A stretch of DNA of 64,000 bases, from positions 1-64,000 of the forward strand of contig MBPM02000073.1 of the NCBI GenBank assembly GCA_001695595.3. The letters run 5' to 3'. Shown piece after piece: positions 51,181 to 63,054 of the stretch (positions within the stretch are counted from its first letter, which is position 1; every line of letters starts with the position of its first letter). A program made the translations under genes and the position numbers. Below the pieces are notes generated by a model. The model saw nothing but the letters and a program-made list of their open reading frames with translations. It did no database searches and was not told where the DNA came from. This stretch comes from Plasmopara viticola. Its lineage: Eukaryota; Oomycota; Peronosporomycetes; Peronosporales; Peronosporaceae.

Positions 51181-52917
51181 ACGAGTGCATGAGGGAGACA
51201 ATTTAATTAGCTCAATGTACGCTGCAAATTTACTTTGATAAAGGATGCGAAAGAATCAAAAATTGAAATAAATAACTTCCTAGTCGGCTATCCATATTGC
51301 AAGCATTCGTACAAGTGTGATGGGGGAGAGCCGGTGAACCAGCAAGTTAGAATTGTCGAGGATGCTACGGTACACACCTGATAACGGAAACTCTTGTAGG
51401 ACCTAAATGGGGGTGTATCGTCAAGGTTCTATGCCGTAATTATTTGTCCGAAATACCTATCAATGCGATTTATTGTCATTCTATACTACTGCGCCTTTTC
51501 CAGCACGCCAAATTTTCCTGTTTTTCAAAGTTCGCCTTCAATTTCGTTTTGAACCATATACATGTGGTCTACGCGACAAGCCGGCAACCGCACTTTTGAT
51601 GTAGTATTTTTTTGTAATTCTTGCTGGTAACGAATGCATCACCTTAACTCTACCTACTACAAAATATTTGAGGCCAGAAAAGTACCAAAGTGCGATCTTT
51701 GGGCATGCAATATAGCTATGTCGACAACTAAAGCAGAGCCTTATGGTGAAAATAACGCGCAGACAAGCAGACTGAGTGCGATGTAAGTATATCACAATGC
51801 TAAGGCTGAACAAGCTTCCGCTTCTACAGTTTTAATACCAGAAAGCCTCCAAAAAGAATGCTATCTTCGAACTCTCTTTATGCGTTCGTCAACTCCTTGC
51901 AGAACTATTTCATTCGATGCAAAACCTGTATACGTGTCCTACAGTGCAACCACTGGGTGAGATCGAAAAACCATTCAAGAGCAATTTCATACGAGAAAAA
52001 AATACCACGGCTTTTTCTTTAATTTGCATCTTGTGGGCTCGAGAACGTGCATATTGAAATTGTCAAATTCCCAGCCAAGGCAAATGAGCAAGTGCCTTCG
52101 TCACCAGATAAGCTTCCAGAGCATTCTGCTAATTAGATTAGGGATCATAAATAGAAGGGGAGGCAATTTTAAGTGCAGTCTGCATAGCATTAAAAGCAGA
52201 TTGCTGCCAAAAATTCAAATTGTACTGCTGATGTTGCACATGCTAGACGTCTACGTTGGTCGACTGTACCTGTACACGCAGCAAAGTCTGTTACTGACAA
52301 TAACAGCCGTTTTATTGTCTTAACAAGAGCGAGTCTGTGAACTATTGTTCAGTTTGTTGCGTTTTAGAGCAAGTCAGTGGACTTTCGTATAAGGTATAGT
52401 CCAAAACAAAGGAGAGTTCGATTTTAAAGTACCAGGCATGATGTAAATGCCGACATCAGCAGCAAGTTGAGCCCGCAAGCCTGTGGCCCTGGCTCTCGCT
52501 ATAAGATATGTCGAGAGGTTGCGTCGTCAAAAAGACTGGTGCTAGATCTCAATAGTTGAGCGGTTCTCAAGCTACCCTATTATCAAAAAATCGTGGCTCT
52601 CGCTCTAAGGTGGTCGAGAAGTTGTGTCGGTGACATTGGTGCTGTATCGAAAGAAGGTTTTAGGAATGTTCTCGGTGGTAGATTACGGTGAGAAGAAAAA
52701 TTGCCGGCGTAATTTTTAGTACACAACTACTCCCTTAGTATAAATTCAAGCTTCGCGTTAGCGCATCTTTCCTGAGAGTCAGCTTGTATGGAAGAGTTTT
52801 GTCAAGGCTGACGGTGTACTGAGCTTGTACCATTTAAAAGCTGCCTTCATTTATTTTGTCACTCTTGTCGCTGGAAAGGAATTGTGAAATAGCTAATGCA
52901 ACCTTTGCGTCACAGCA

Positions 52918-53307
52918 TTGTCGATGCAGTATACCTCGACTTTGGTTGTACAACTTGCAAGGTACTCACCCGTCGTGATCGTCGAATTGTTGGTGCCCGC
53001 GCATAAAAGCATTCAGTTTTATCGAAGAATTACAGCGTTCGAAAAAGAAGTAAATGAGAAATGTGTACGAATACAAATTTCTGTCAGCATATCGGTTAAG
53101 TACTTATTAGAACTGCGCTTAAGCGACGGGTCTACTACATACCATCTTGTATTGAGCATGTTGGGGCGGATTGCTGACACAAATAATGGCTTGCGGCTAA
53201 CAAGTGTGCAAAATTTGTTGAGGTCGGCTCTCATGGCCTCGCATGCAAAGTTTTGCTTCACAACGCAATTAATGGGGCATTCGCAAAATGTAAACTTATC
53301 GCGCTGA
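52918..53307 (+). CDS. Unrecognised ORF, 129 aa
   Basis: The longer form of the ORF truncated at 3537-3839. Uninterrupted for 129 codons; the listed first codon is GTC/ATG-ambiguous, and an in-frame ATG occurs a few codons in (ATGCAGTATACC). The product has a hydrophobic N-terminal third and no recognisable motif. Lies in the AT-rich body. Confidence 0.28.
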   Translation: MSMQYTSTLVVQLARYSPVVIVELLVPAHKSIQFYRRITAFEKEVNEKCVRIQISVSISVKYLLELRLSDGSTTYHLVLSMLGRIADTNNGLRLTSVQNLLRSALMASHAKFCFTTQLMGHSQNVNLSR

Positions 53308-53902
53308 AGATGCGGGACGGGTCAAAATACTAAAAAATCAAATTTCGGGCGCCCAATGTCGTTTGCAGCGGCGGAGATGAGGCATTGTGCCATCCATGCT
53401 TGTCCACATTATAAAGGGATACTTGCTAAAACGTCAACTACACGTTCTTCGACGCAGTAATCACGTGTGAAGCGCTTTGAAGTGAAAGTGGAGATTTCGA
53501 AGTCGAAGTGAAGATTCCGAGACATGTCTTGCGCGAAGCGAAAAAAAGTGTAGGGAAGAAAGACTGCGCCAGCTGAACGAAGGGATGGAAAAAACCAATC
53601 GCTAAAGGATATAAAGCGCGCGTGTGTGGCAGTAGGTCCTTACTCCGATGTCCGCGAAAAAATACCGTAAGTTTACTAACGTAAGTCCAGAATTTCCGCT
53701 ATTTTATCCACAATGCGCCAGACCCTGACACATTTTAAACGACAGTAAGTGCAGAACAGCTAGAGCTCGAACTTAGTGGAGGGATGCTTGTCGGTGAGCT
53801 TAAAAGGCTTTAATTTGATATTTTTCAATATGTGGAAGGATTTAATATGATATCTTATCCTTTTTTTATATCGGATAAATTGAAAGGCAATAATATGCGA
53901 AG

Positions 53903-54055
53903 ATGACGTGCTCACCTGAGCAATACCTCGCTAACAAAGAGTGCTTCAAGGCAGCAGAGAAGCGCTGCTATCAGCGCACGCGCGACGCTCGCTTGTCGTA
54001 CCAAAAGAGCAACGACGATAAAAATAGAGACCAATTTCGAGCTCGAAAGCGTTAG
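53903..54055 (+). CDS. Small charged protein, 50 aa (second copy)
   Basis: No coding difference seen from 4527-4679. Confidence 0.35.
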   Translation: MTCSPEQYLANKECFKAAEKRCYQRTRDARLSYQKSNDDKNRDQFRARKR

Positions 54056-54127
54056 CCTAAAGCCGATTCTATTGAAGACAAGCCCGAACCTAATGACAAA
54101 CTTGACTAATTCTTTTTTTTTTTAAAT

Positions 54128-54408
54128 ATGGCCAATAATGTCAACGACAATGGCTTTAAATCTCTAAAGAGTATTGCCATATACTTGATTTAATAAGTTT
54201 TAAATATTCTGTAAATGACAAAGGTACCAAGTCCATCCTGATACAAGGTCAAAGCTTTATTGACGGAGAATATTTTAGCCACGCATATATAAGCAACTTG
54301 TTAGCATACGAACTCGACGGATCAAAGACATTACATGTCCAAGCTATCAAAAAAGGTAGCAGCTATCGTGTTAGGGTGCGCATTAGAACGGATAGGATGG
54401 TATTGTAA
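54128..54408 (+). pseudogene. Unrecognised decayed ORF (second copy of 4752-5032)
   Basis: Shares the internal frameshift; a few amino-acid differences (for example IES to TKS). Confidence 0.3.
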
Positions 54409-54415
54409 GCAGCGT

Positions 54416-55676
54416 TTCATCGGAGTTGGTAGGTAAGCAGCGCAATATTTCGATCGAACCCCTTGAGAATCGCTTGTCGTCAAACTTCAAGGCTAATATA
54501 AGATATCGTTTGTACAATGGTAATCGCATGGATTCAACCCATATGAGGGTGTTGAACCTTCTCTTTTCTGCGACAAGCTCTAGAATACTCTTCCGACCCA
54601 GGTAAGTGCTTTTACGGTAAATATTACTTTCGGGTACGAACTTGTTAGCAAGGCCGATCTCGATGATACTGACTCTGTGTTCAATGAGCTTGTCGCTATT
54701 AACAGTAAGGCTGGTATGCAAAAATAGGTGATTCATGAACCCCTGTTCTTTGTAGTTGGTTGACAGACGGAGCAACCCCAGCTCCGAGCATATGCGCGAG
54801 GGCATCACTATATTCTATTCCTGAGGTCATTTGCAAAAACAAGCATGAAATCAACTTCCTCAAGACCAACAACAAGTGCGTCTTCCACTGTATTGCCTGG
54901 CAAATATTCCAGAGCACCAAGAAGGATCATCGCAGAAATATGACTCAGATAAAGGAGGCATAAAAGAGCTACTGCAATCTCAAACTTTTTAAGGATCCAA
55001 GCCCATTGACCAGCTACAGCCCGATGAGGTTGATGATTGCTTGATCTCGGTACCAAAGTGTACAAAATAGATGCAGCTTCGGTTAACGTAGAACGCATTC
55101 AAAGCTCGGACAAGGGGTATGACTCTATGAATCTGAGTTTCATCGATAATGCGGTAATTGGCAAATTCCTCAATTAAGTCGTTTGTTGCAATAACGATTC
55201 TATCGTTAGTACTAAATGATCTTGAATCATATGCGATTGCGCTAATTGACTGAGCAAATTTGACTTTTGTTAATAAACTTTGCTGGTGTTGGTCATTACA
55301 ATTTATGTTTTTAATGCCAGTATAAGCGCTTCATTTGATTGACCTAACAATGGTATCCGTGTAGAGAAATGCTTGTTTTGAATGAGCTATAATAGATCAA
55401 CGATGACGATGAGACAACATCGGTAAATCAATTCTCTCAAGCAGCGTGGTAATTAAACAAATTATTCGCTCAAAATATGTTGCATGGTGGCACCTTCACT
55501 ATTTTTATCAATGCCAGCCGGATACAGTACATAATTGAAGACCGTCACATCCGTCGAATGAGTTTTTAAATATTCGCTCCTGGTGCACAACAGGCAATTT
55601 GTCATTCATGGGTATACATCCTCCTTTCAAATATATTCAGGTCGAATCTGCAGTAGGTAGGAAGATTATGCACTGA
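54416..55676 (+). pseudogene. Polymerase N-terminal relic (second copy)
   Basis: Same patches as 5040-6296. One additional T near 55140 brings SFIDN into frame after DSMNL, which fits the family pattern better than copy 1. Confidence 0.42.
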
Positions 55677-57258
55677 AAAAGATTTAAAGGGAAAATTGAA
55701 AGTCGTTAATATTAACGTACAGTCTTCGTGTAGCATGGTTGCACTCTTGACACCTTAAGCCAAGATTGTTTTTGCGGTACTTTTAAGCCTCCCCTGTGCA
55801 GGGTTACGTGCGATTCCGTCGAATCTACTATTGACTTTCATCCTACTAAATTTTCGCTCTTTACCCAGTATGAAGGTTTAAAACTTATTTCTTCCTCTGC
55901 CGGATCCACGGTATGCACTGCCTGAAAATTTGCTAAATCTATGGCAGCAGCATTGCCTTTTCTGCTGCAAAGCATCCGAACGCCCACGGCATCCGACATC
56001 TACGAGCGGGATTTACGCTCTATTCCAAGCAGCACACCTCAAAGCTTGTTCAATGGGTAGCGTCTGCCGGAGGCCTTAAGCCATTCTTTGTGTGTATAGT
56101 AAGCTTAACAGTGCAACCAAATCTGCAAAAATTCCGTTTCAGAAAGAACGTGCTACTAAACAACATGTTCTGGCATTACTTAGATTGTGCACTTAGTTTA
56201 ATACGTAATCACGACCAAATTCAAAAATAAATGCTGAAATAATAGCACACACCTCTCAGTGCACTTAGCAGCACACCAAGTAAGCAGGTAGTAGATACCC
56301 GGTAGTGCTTAAATTGTCCAGCCACACAAATGTTTTGACCACTATGAGTTTTTTGCCAACGAAATAATTTGACGAGATACCAATCCAAGCCGGAAATCAG
56401 GCGGCTATAATGGTTGTGACTGAACGATGCATCAGTCTATAGCCAAAATCAAGCGCCTATAATGGTCCAATCAGTTCACATAGGGAGCGTCTGGTCCCAT
56501 TGGAATCAATAACTTTACACCAACATCGATAAATTTGTACTTGTGGTAAGCAATTCGAGCCCTTGATGTTTATAAGTAGCCATAGGGCTCGCGCAGACCC
56601 CCCAAAAAAAGAGCCGTTTAAGCTTAACCTACGCCACGTTTCTAAAAAAATTGAGTAAGTGCTTGGTCCTACCACCTATTTGCATCAGCACAATGCTGGC
56701 CATACAGACAACGTAGAGCTTTTGCTCTCTTGCGTTTAACATTGATTTTGAGTTCTTAACTGTTACAGGATGCTGAGAAAGCCAGCATTTAGATCTGTCT
56801 TGTATCTTTCAATAAAGCCCTTGTGACGCTCCTCGTTCAGCACTATTAGATAAGCCAAAAAAATGGGTGTCGCTTGCGACGCTTCCAGCCGTCTTATTGT
56901 TTGAGCGTTACTGCTAATCATCGTGGAAAATCCATCCTTTTTCAGGGCTTTCGTACGAACCCTTGCGGATATCCCTAAGAAACTTAGCATATAAGATGAT
57001 GCTTATTTTTCGTTGTAAAATATGATCCTAGCGACGAAAACAAATCGGGCAAACATTTATGCTTGCCGATGCACTTTCGCATAGACCGGATGATGAACCG
57101 GTCGATACTGGCAGAACAAAAGATGTTCTGACGGACAAAACTGCTAATTATAGATGCGAAGTAAATTTTTTTTAGTGCAATTTCGTGATGCAGACACAGA
57201 GGCCAAAGCTGAGGAATCAGAACATAGATAGCGATCGCATATCGCGACGAGTGAGAAG

Positions 57259-57417
57259 ATGGACAGCTTTATAGAGAGCTCTGGTTTTAGCACTACAGGA
57301 CCTCCCGATGGTGGCGGACCTATGAGGCCTCCAAGCATCGCCTTTGTCGGCTTGTCAGAATTTGGTGGCGACACAAACATTGTCGTGTATGTACGCCGCC
57401 TTAGCGAGATGATATAA
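57259..57417 (+). CDS. Unrecognised Gly/Pro-rich ORF, 52 aa
   Basis: ATG to TAA, 52 codons, with TTGPPDGGGPMRPPS in the middle. In copy 1 (7872-8030) a one- to two-base deletion (TCAAATTTGG against TCAGAATTTGG) breaks the frame. An in-frame region continues upstream through a single TAG. No family recognised. Confidence 0.22.
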   Translation: MDSFIESSGFSTTGPPDGGGPMRPPSIAFVGLSEFGGDTNIVVYVRRLSEMI

Positions 57418-58653
57418 AAGCTTTGGTTTCTGCTAATGTCATCAGAGAAGAAACAGCCTAGTTTTTTTATAAGCATATTTTTAGTACTCTGGTCTTGCGG
57501 AGACGATCATGTCATATAGAATTATGTAGTCTCTGGCTGCGCTTTTACAAACGCTATACATTTCTATTACTGATGTTCTCACCGCATTATTTTCAAGTCA
57601 GACAAAATAGGTCGGAACACGTATCAGAAGACAGCTAGGCAGTATGTGCGCCGAGGCACAAGACAGGCAGTATGTGCACTGAAGCACTAGGTAAGCGAGC
57701 CGAGAAGATGCCAATGGCTGAGTTTGTACTCGACTATGCGGTTCACACACAGAGAGGCTTTACACACTTCTGCTTATACAAATGAGCTTACACTCCAGTG
57801 CTGTGGTAAAGCTAAATGTTTCTGGAGGTTGTAGACCTTTAATTTGAGTTCAATTTTTCAACGGAAACAATTATCAGAATTCAAAAGCCGCTTAATGTTG
57901 TCCGCTGAGTAAGGAACGCGATTGCTTCTGCCCCTTATAAACAAAAGAAATACATTTTTTTTAAATGTTTCTATTAAAATTAAGGTGCTTGTGGTACTAA
58001 AAACTACTAATTGAGAGGATACATTGGGTGTATACAAGGAGATGCAAGATCAATATATTAATCTTTTTCGATTATGAATAAAATGGGCCAGCCTACACCA
58101 TCAATTAATTTTAAACAATGTTGATACTCCCAACTTCTTGTGTTGTCGTAAAAAAATTTCTATTTGTGATGATGTTGACCCTCACATGAGTCCTGAGATG
58201 CTGTGTTGTCCTTTATAACGCTGGGCTCTTGTAAGTAAGTTGATTATGGCTACAATAACGACGGCTGAGTGTACCCATTGCCACTATCATTTTTGGCCAT
58301 AAGACTCAAAGGCTTACTGCCCAGAAGGTAGTGCGCTTGAGCAGCTGCTCAATCCTGGAGCTAAGTACGGAAAAACAAAACTTTTGACACAAGTCCGACA
58401 TTTTCACTCTGAGACGCGCGAATGTCTATCTAGCTCTGAAGCTCCGACCCAACATAGTCCATCTGTCACAAAAGGCCGGTGTTGCCGCAACAAACCGCAC
58501 TTTGTAGAACTTGAGCGCAATCTTAGACGCGTGTAATCGGCAGTGCAGAGGTTAATCATCGTATAATGACAGCGTAACAACGAGACAGACGATGACTTCT
58601 TTGAGGCATGGTGGGAGTAAATTTATAACCGGTCTCAAACGATTATTCTTGGC

Positions 58654-58857
58654 TTGTCATTGCTGTTCCAGGTCATCCCTGAGGTAAATCCTTTTTACTC
58701 ACTTCTTATAGAATTTGCAACTTTTGGTCAAGCTCTTTTTGACCACAGACCAAGCAATCCTTATATTTACTTAGTCCCAGAATCGATTGTGCAATCAAAG
58801 CGTGTCAATCCCGGCGCTGCGGATTACTTTAGCCCTGAATCTAATCATTTAAGCTGA
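58654..58857 (+). CDS. Unrecognised ORF, 67 aa (second copy of 9272)
   Basis: Same product as 9272-9475; no ATG start. Confidence 0.2.
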   Translation: MSLLFQVIPEVNPFYSLLIEFATFGQALFDHRPSNPYIYLVPESIVQSKRVNPGAADYFSPESNHLS

Positions 58858-60276
58858 GTTTGATGCAATTCTAAGAGCATGCGCATAGCCGGTATTACGC
58901 ATTCAATTTACGAACGAAATTTCTCTCGTACGGGCCACGCAACGCACAATTTCCGGAGATTCTTGTTAGTGCGTCAAGCAAATAAGCATTTTGCTCGGTG
59001 CATGACCTACTTTAGCTGATTAAAGTACATATTAAAGGCCTATCCTTTTGATAAAGTCATTGTCCAGAAAGAGTACACCCTTTGGGCCCCAGCAATTAAT
59101 GTGCGTACCCTTATGTACGCTGGTGGCAAAGGCTATCGCAACCCCGCTCTCGCAATCGTTAACAGTTACGTCAGCCTAACGATAATGTAGGCTTATTTCC
59201 TTGACTGTTCTTAGTCCTCAACATTGGTGAATACATTTGTGAAAAAGCATTACAGTCGCGTCTATACCGCTAGAAATTGCCGTGGGCTACTTTGTCTTGA
59301 TGAGTGAAAACTTCCGCATGGCCGGTCAGTCTGACGACAATTTAAGCAATATAAGAGCTTACGTTTGGCTAAAAGAGTCTCTTAACCTAGCAACGATGCT
59401 CTTACCTTCAGGCTCTTTTGCAATTTAGCAGGCGCAGATTCGGGCAAGTGTTTGCCAAAGCGATCGCCCCAATTTTACGCTATTTATTGCAAAAAGAGTG
59501 GTGATTGCGAACCGCAAACGGTACACATGCAATATCGCGACAATGCTGTGGGGTCTTTCAGGGACTTCTTTGCTCGATAAGCAATTTAACGAGTAAGCCC
59601 CTTTGAATCGCAGCTTAATGGACAAGTGCATCCTTTGATGTAGGCTTGATCCATGACACAGAAGCATTATTTGGGGTGGGCAGGCATAAAACACCTTGTG
59701 CTTCTCTAGCAACTTAATTTGGTCATCGCTGAGTAGCTAAGCTTGCCCACTTTCAGCCTTCTATATCAGTCATAACAGTAATAGATAATACTCAACCTTC
59801 TCCTGAGAAACGCAATAGAAATCTTTGGTAGCAGGATGATAAGTTTACTAAATTCAACCTTTGTTTATGTCAATTTTCGGTGACACTGACACTGTGGCGA
59901 ATGCAATGTCTTGCACTTCAAATTGTCTAGAGTGAAGCTGCCCCTAGATTGTGGCGACATAAGGACGAAATTGCTTTATCCGCAAACTTTCGTATGCGGG
60001 GAACCGTGACCTAAAGTATGTCATCAGGAAGCTGCAAAGGAGATGAAGTGCCTACATACTCATCGCAGAATGATACATTGTATTGACAATTCGGCGAAGA
60101 TGCGACTTCTACGTTCCCAACGACAAAGATCTGAAAATTGCGTCATCTGTGAAACCACGATTCTGTATTGGCGGTCCACTCGGTAGAAAGTTTATGAACT
60201 TACAGACCCAGTGACTTATTAAATTCAAAAGAATCGATCACTCAACAACGATCGAGGTGATCGTGGAACTATGTGA

Positions 60277-60510
60277 AAGATTGATCGATTATACAGAACA
60301 TTTGGACAGAGAATACCTAATATTTCTCATAAGAGAAATACGCAAAAGCTCATCACTGATGTTATCGAAAATTACAATACCACGTTTCGTCGTTCGATTG
60401 GTATGACCCCAAATGAAGCAAAAGGCAAAGCAATGGAAACAAATCTGAGTCATAATCAGGTGAATGCCGGAAGAATTGAGAAGGAGTTTGCCTTAGAGCA
60501 AGCGCATTAA
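60277..60510 (+). pseudogene. rve integrase C-terminal relic (second copy)
   Basis: Same frame and motifs as 10894-11127, including NYNTTFRRSIGMTPNEA. Confidence 0.5.
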
Positions 60511-61056
60511 ACCGTCTCAAAAGCAGGCATATGGTAAACAAGCTGCTTGGTGAAGCAAAGCAGTCAATAATTCGGTGTAGTTGATTGCCATTGAGTCCGA
60601 ATCCTTCAAGAAATGGCCATACCCTTTACAAGGCGCCAAACGATCTCAAAGCGGCTAAGACATCATCATCTACAAAACAACGAAACCCCTCGGTTAAATT
60701 ACTAGCTACTGATACCGACACAGGAATATGTTCGTTCGTAAAGACAGTATTATCCCGTGTTAAGTCACGGTAGGCTTAGGAATGGCCCCAAAGTCATAAT
60801 CAATGAAGCGATCGATACAATGGTCAGCATCCTTGATAAATAAAAAAAAACTTCGTAAGTAGTGATCGTATCGTTTTTACATATATAGTTGGCTCAGAAA
60901 GAAGCTCGCAAAGCTTACAAGCATTTACAGATTCTTCTTGTAATTTTTCAGCTTTTCGGCGCAGACAAAAAACATCTCATACTCAGGACATAAATACTTA
61001 TACTAAGGCATATCGATGCTGTTTATGCAATAAAAGTTAATCTCGTGCGATATAAT

Positions 61057-61353
61057 ATTCATAGAGTCATACCCCTCGTCCGAGCTTTAGCCCGAAGCTG
61101 CATCTATTCTATACACGTTGGTACCGAGATCAAACAATTATCAACCTCATCGGGCTGTAGTTGGTCAATGGGCTTGATTTTTTTAAAACTTTGAAATTGC
61201 AGTAGCTCTCTACTGCACCCATTATCTGAGTCTTATTTATGCGATGATCCTTTTTGGTGCTGTAGAATGTGTGCCAGGCAATGCAGTGGTAGACGCACTT
61301 GTTGTTAGTCTTAAAAAACTTGATTTCATGCTAATTTTTGCAAAATGCCTAAA
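61057..61353 (-). pseudogene. Inverted polymerase fragment (second copy)
   Basis: Counterpart of 11670-11966, with only scattered differences. Confidence 0.48.
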
Positions 61354-61889
61354 TACTCCAGCGGTTGCCGGCTTGTCGTGTGGACCACATGTATATGGTT
61401 CATACGACAACTGCTAATCAAGACGAAATTTGGAGGCGTACTCTGAGAAACAGGATAATTTGGCGTGCTGGAAAAGACGCAGTAGTATAGAATGACAATA
61501 AATCGCATTGATAGATATTTTTGACAACTAATTACGGTATATAACCTTGGTGATACGTAACTTTGCACCCCCATCTAGGTCCTACATAGGTTTTCGTTAT
61601 CAGGTGTGTACCGTAGCATCCCCGACAAATCTAGCTTGCTGGTCCACCAGCTCTCCCCCATCACACGTGTACGAATGCTTGCAATATAGATAGACTACTA
61701 GTTATTTCATTTTCTGATACTTTCGCATCCTTTGTCAAAGTAAACTTGCAGCGTACATCGAGTAAATCAAATTGTCTCCCTCATGCACTCGTAACCCATC
61801 TTGGTTTGCATACTATTTCAGTAAATACGATTTCTGCAGGCTTAGCACGACCATGAGCTCTCGGTTCTTTTTGCTCTGCAAGTGGTGAA

Positions 61890-62210
61890 GCACGCGTCGA
61901 TCGTGCGGTTCCATGCTTATTCTAGCCACATTCCTGGCCTATAGTCACGGTACCGTGGACACCAGTCAAAGCTCTCAGTGTCTTCGAAGTAAATTTCAAG
62001 AGTAAATTGGTGCAGCTGAAGAAAGGGTGGCTTCGCCCATTGTAATTAATGGGTTCAAAAGTAACCAATCACGAAATTGAGTCTTTGCTCCTTCAAGCGC
62101 GAACAAGAATAATAGACGCTTTGAAAGTGAGAGGATCCAAGAGAATTGATGCTATACTAAAGACGAAAACGCCATATAACCTGTTTGTTTGTGGGCTTGT
62201 GGACTCATGA
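61890..62210 (+). pseudogene. QxLR-EER effector-like pseudogene (second copy of 12505)
   Basis: Start codon changed to ACG; QxLR is Gln-Cys-Leu-Arg; the nonsense TAA before the EER is shared with copy 1, so that lesion predates the duplication. Confidence 0.45.
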
Positions 62211-62624
62211 AGAATTGACACAAATCAGCGATGGATTCGACGGTTGGTTTTAGTTACTTAGATACTTTGGTCCTTTATTTCAAGACCAATTTCTTCCAAG
62301 AAACAATTAATAAAATGCACCATACCTTCTTGGTATTATCGGTCGCTGCCAACGAAAGTATAGCATGCATTCATTGTATTTCTCGCTAGTGCTTGTTCAA
62401 GTAGCACTTATTGAGAAATTGGCGTCCATAAATCTAGGAGCGCATGAAGCCCTTTCATTGTGTCGAGCCAACGAAGCGAGACATTAATAGCAATCTATCC
62501 CAGCTCGAGCAATAAATTAAGTCAATCTTGCAAAGTATAGTGGGTTCAATCAGAAGGCCGTTTTGCAGTGAAGTCAACGCTGCTCCTTGTGTATATTAGA
62601 GGGTCTGTTTCTATTTTTGACAAG

Positions 62625-62695
62625 GCTGGAGCACTCAAGTACGATATGCCCGTTTTAAACGAGTTTTAAACGAGTATGTCATACTTGAAGCAATT
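62625..62695. repeat. Hairpin repeat, partly degraded (copy of 13237)
   Basis: Same arrangement as at 13237-13303 with one more matching base in the right stem (CATACTTGA). Confidence 0.55.
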
Positions 62696-62753
62696 TGTAA
62701 TTATATAAGACATGCTTAACGAGGACTTAAAGTGCAATTTATGTATATATTAC

Positions 62754-63008
62754 TGTTAATAATATGGCGCCGCTGTTGATGTGACGTCACGACGAACCTT
62801 TTCGAAGGATCTAGGAGAATAGGCTCAGAGGGATTACGGCAAATACCGGTTGGGTACTGGTATGATGATGACGTCAATAGATGACGTCACGACGAACCTT
62901 CTAGAAGGATCTAGAAGAATAGGCTTAGAGGTAGCACAGGGTAGCGAACTAAGGACCTAAATATATTCACTTTACTTTTTTCCTTCTCCTGCGCACAACA
63001 ACTCAACA
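62754..63008 (+). repeat. E6 5' LTR
   Basis: 255 bp. Shares GGCGCC near its start with the E1 5' LTR; one TTCTAGAA site reads TTTTCGAA. Confidence 0.9.
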
Positions 63009-63021
63009 GGTTAACAGCCGC
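63009..63021 (+). promoter_or_regulatory. E6 primer-binding site
   Basis: GGTTAACAGCCGC, as in E1. Confidence 0.6.
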
Positions 63022-63054
63022 ACAAGACTCCACCCAAACCTCCCCTCCATCCCA

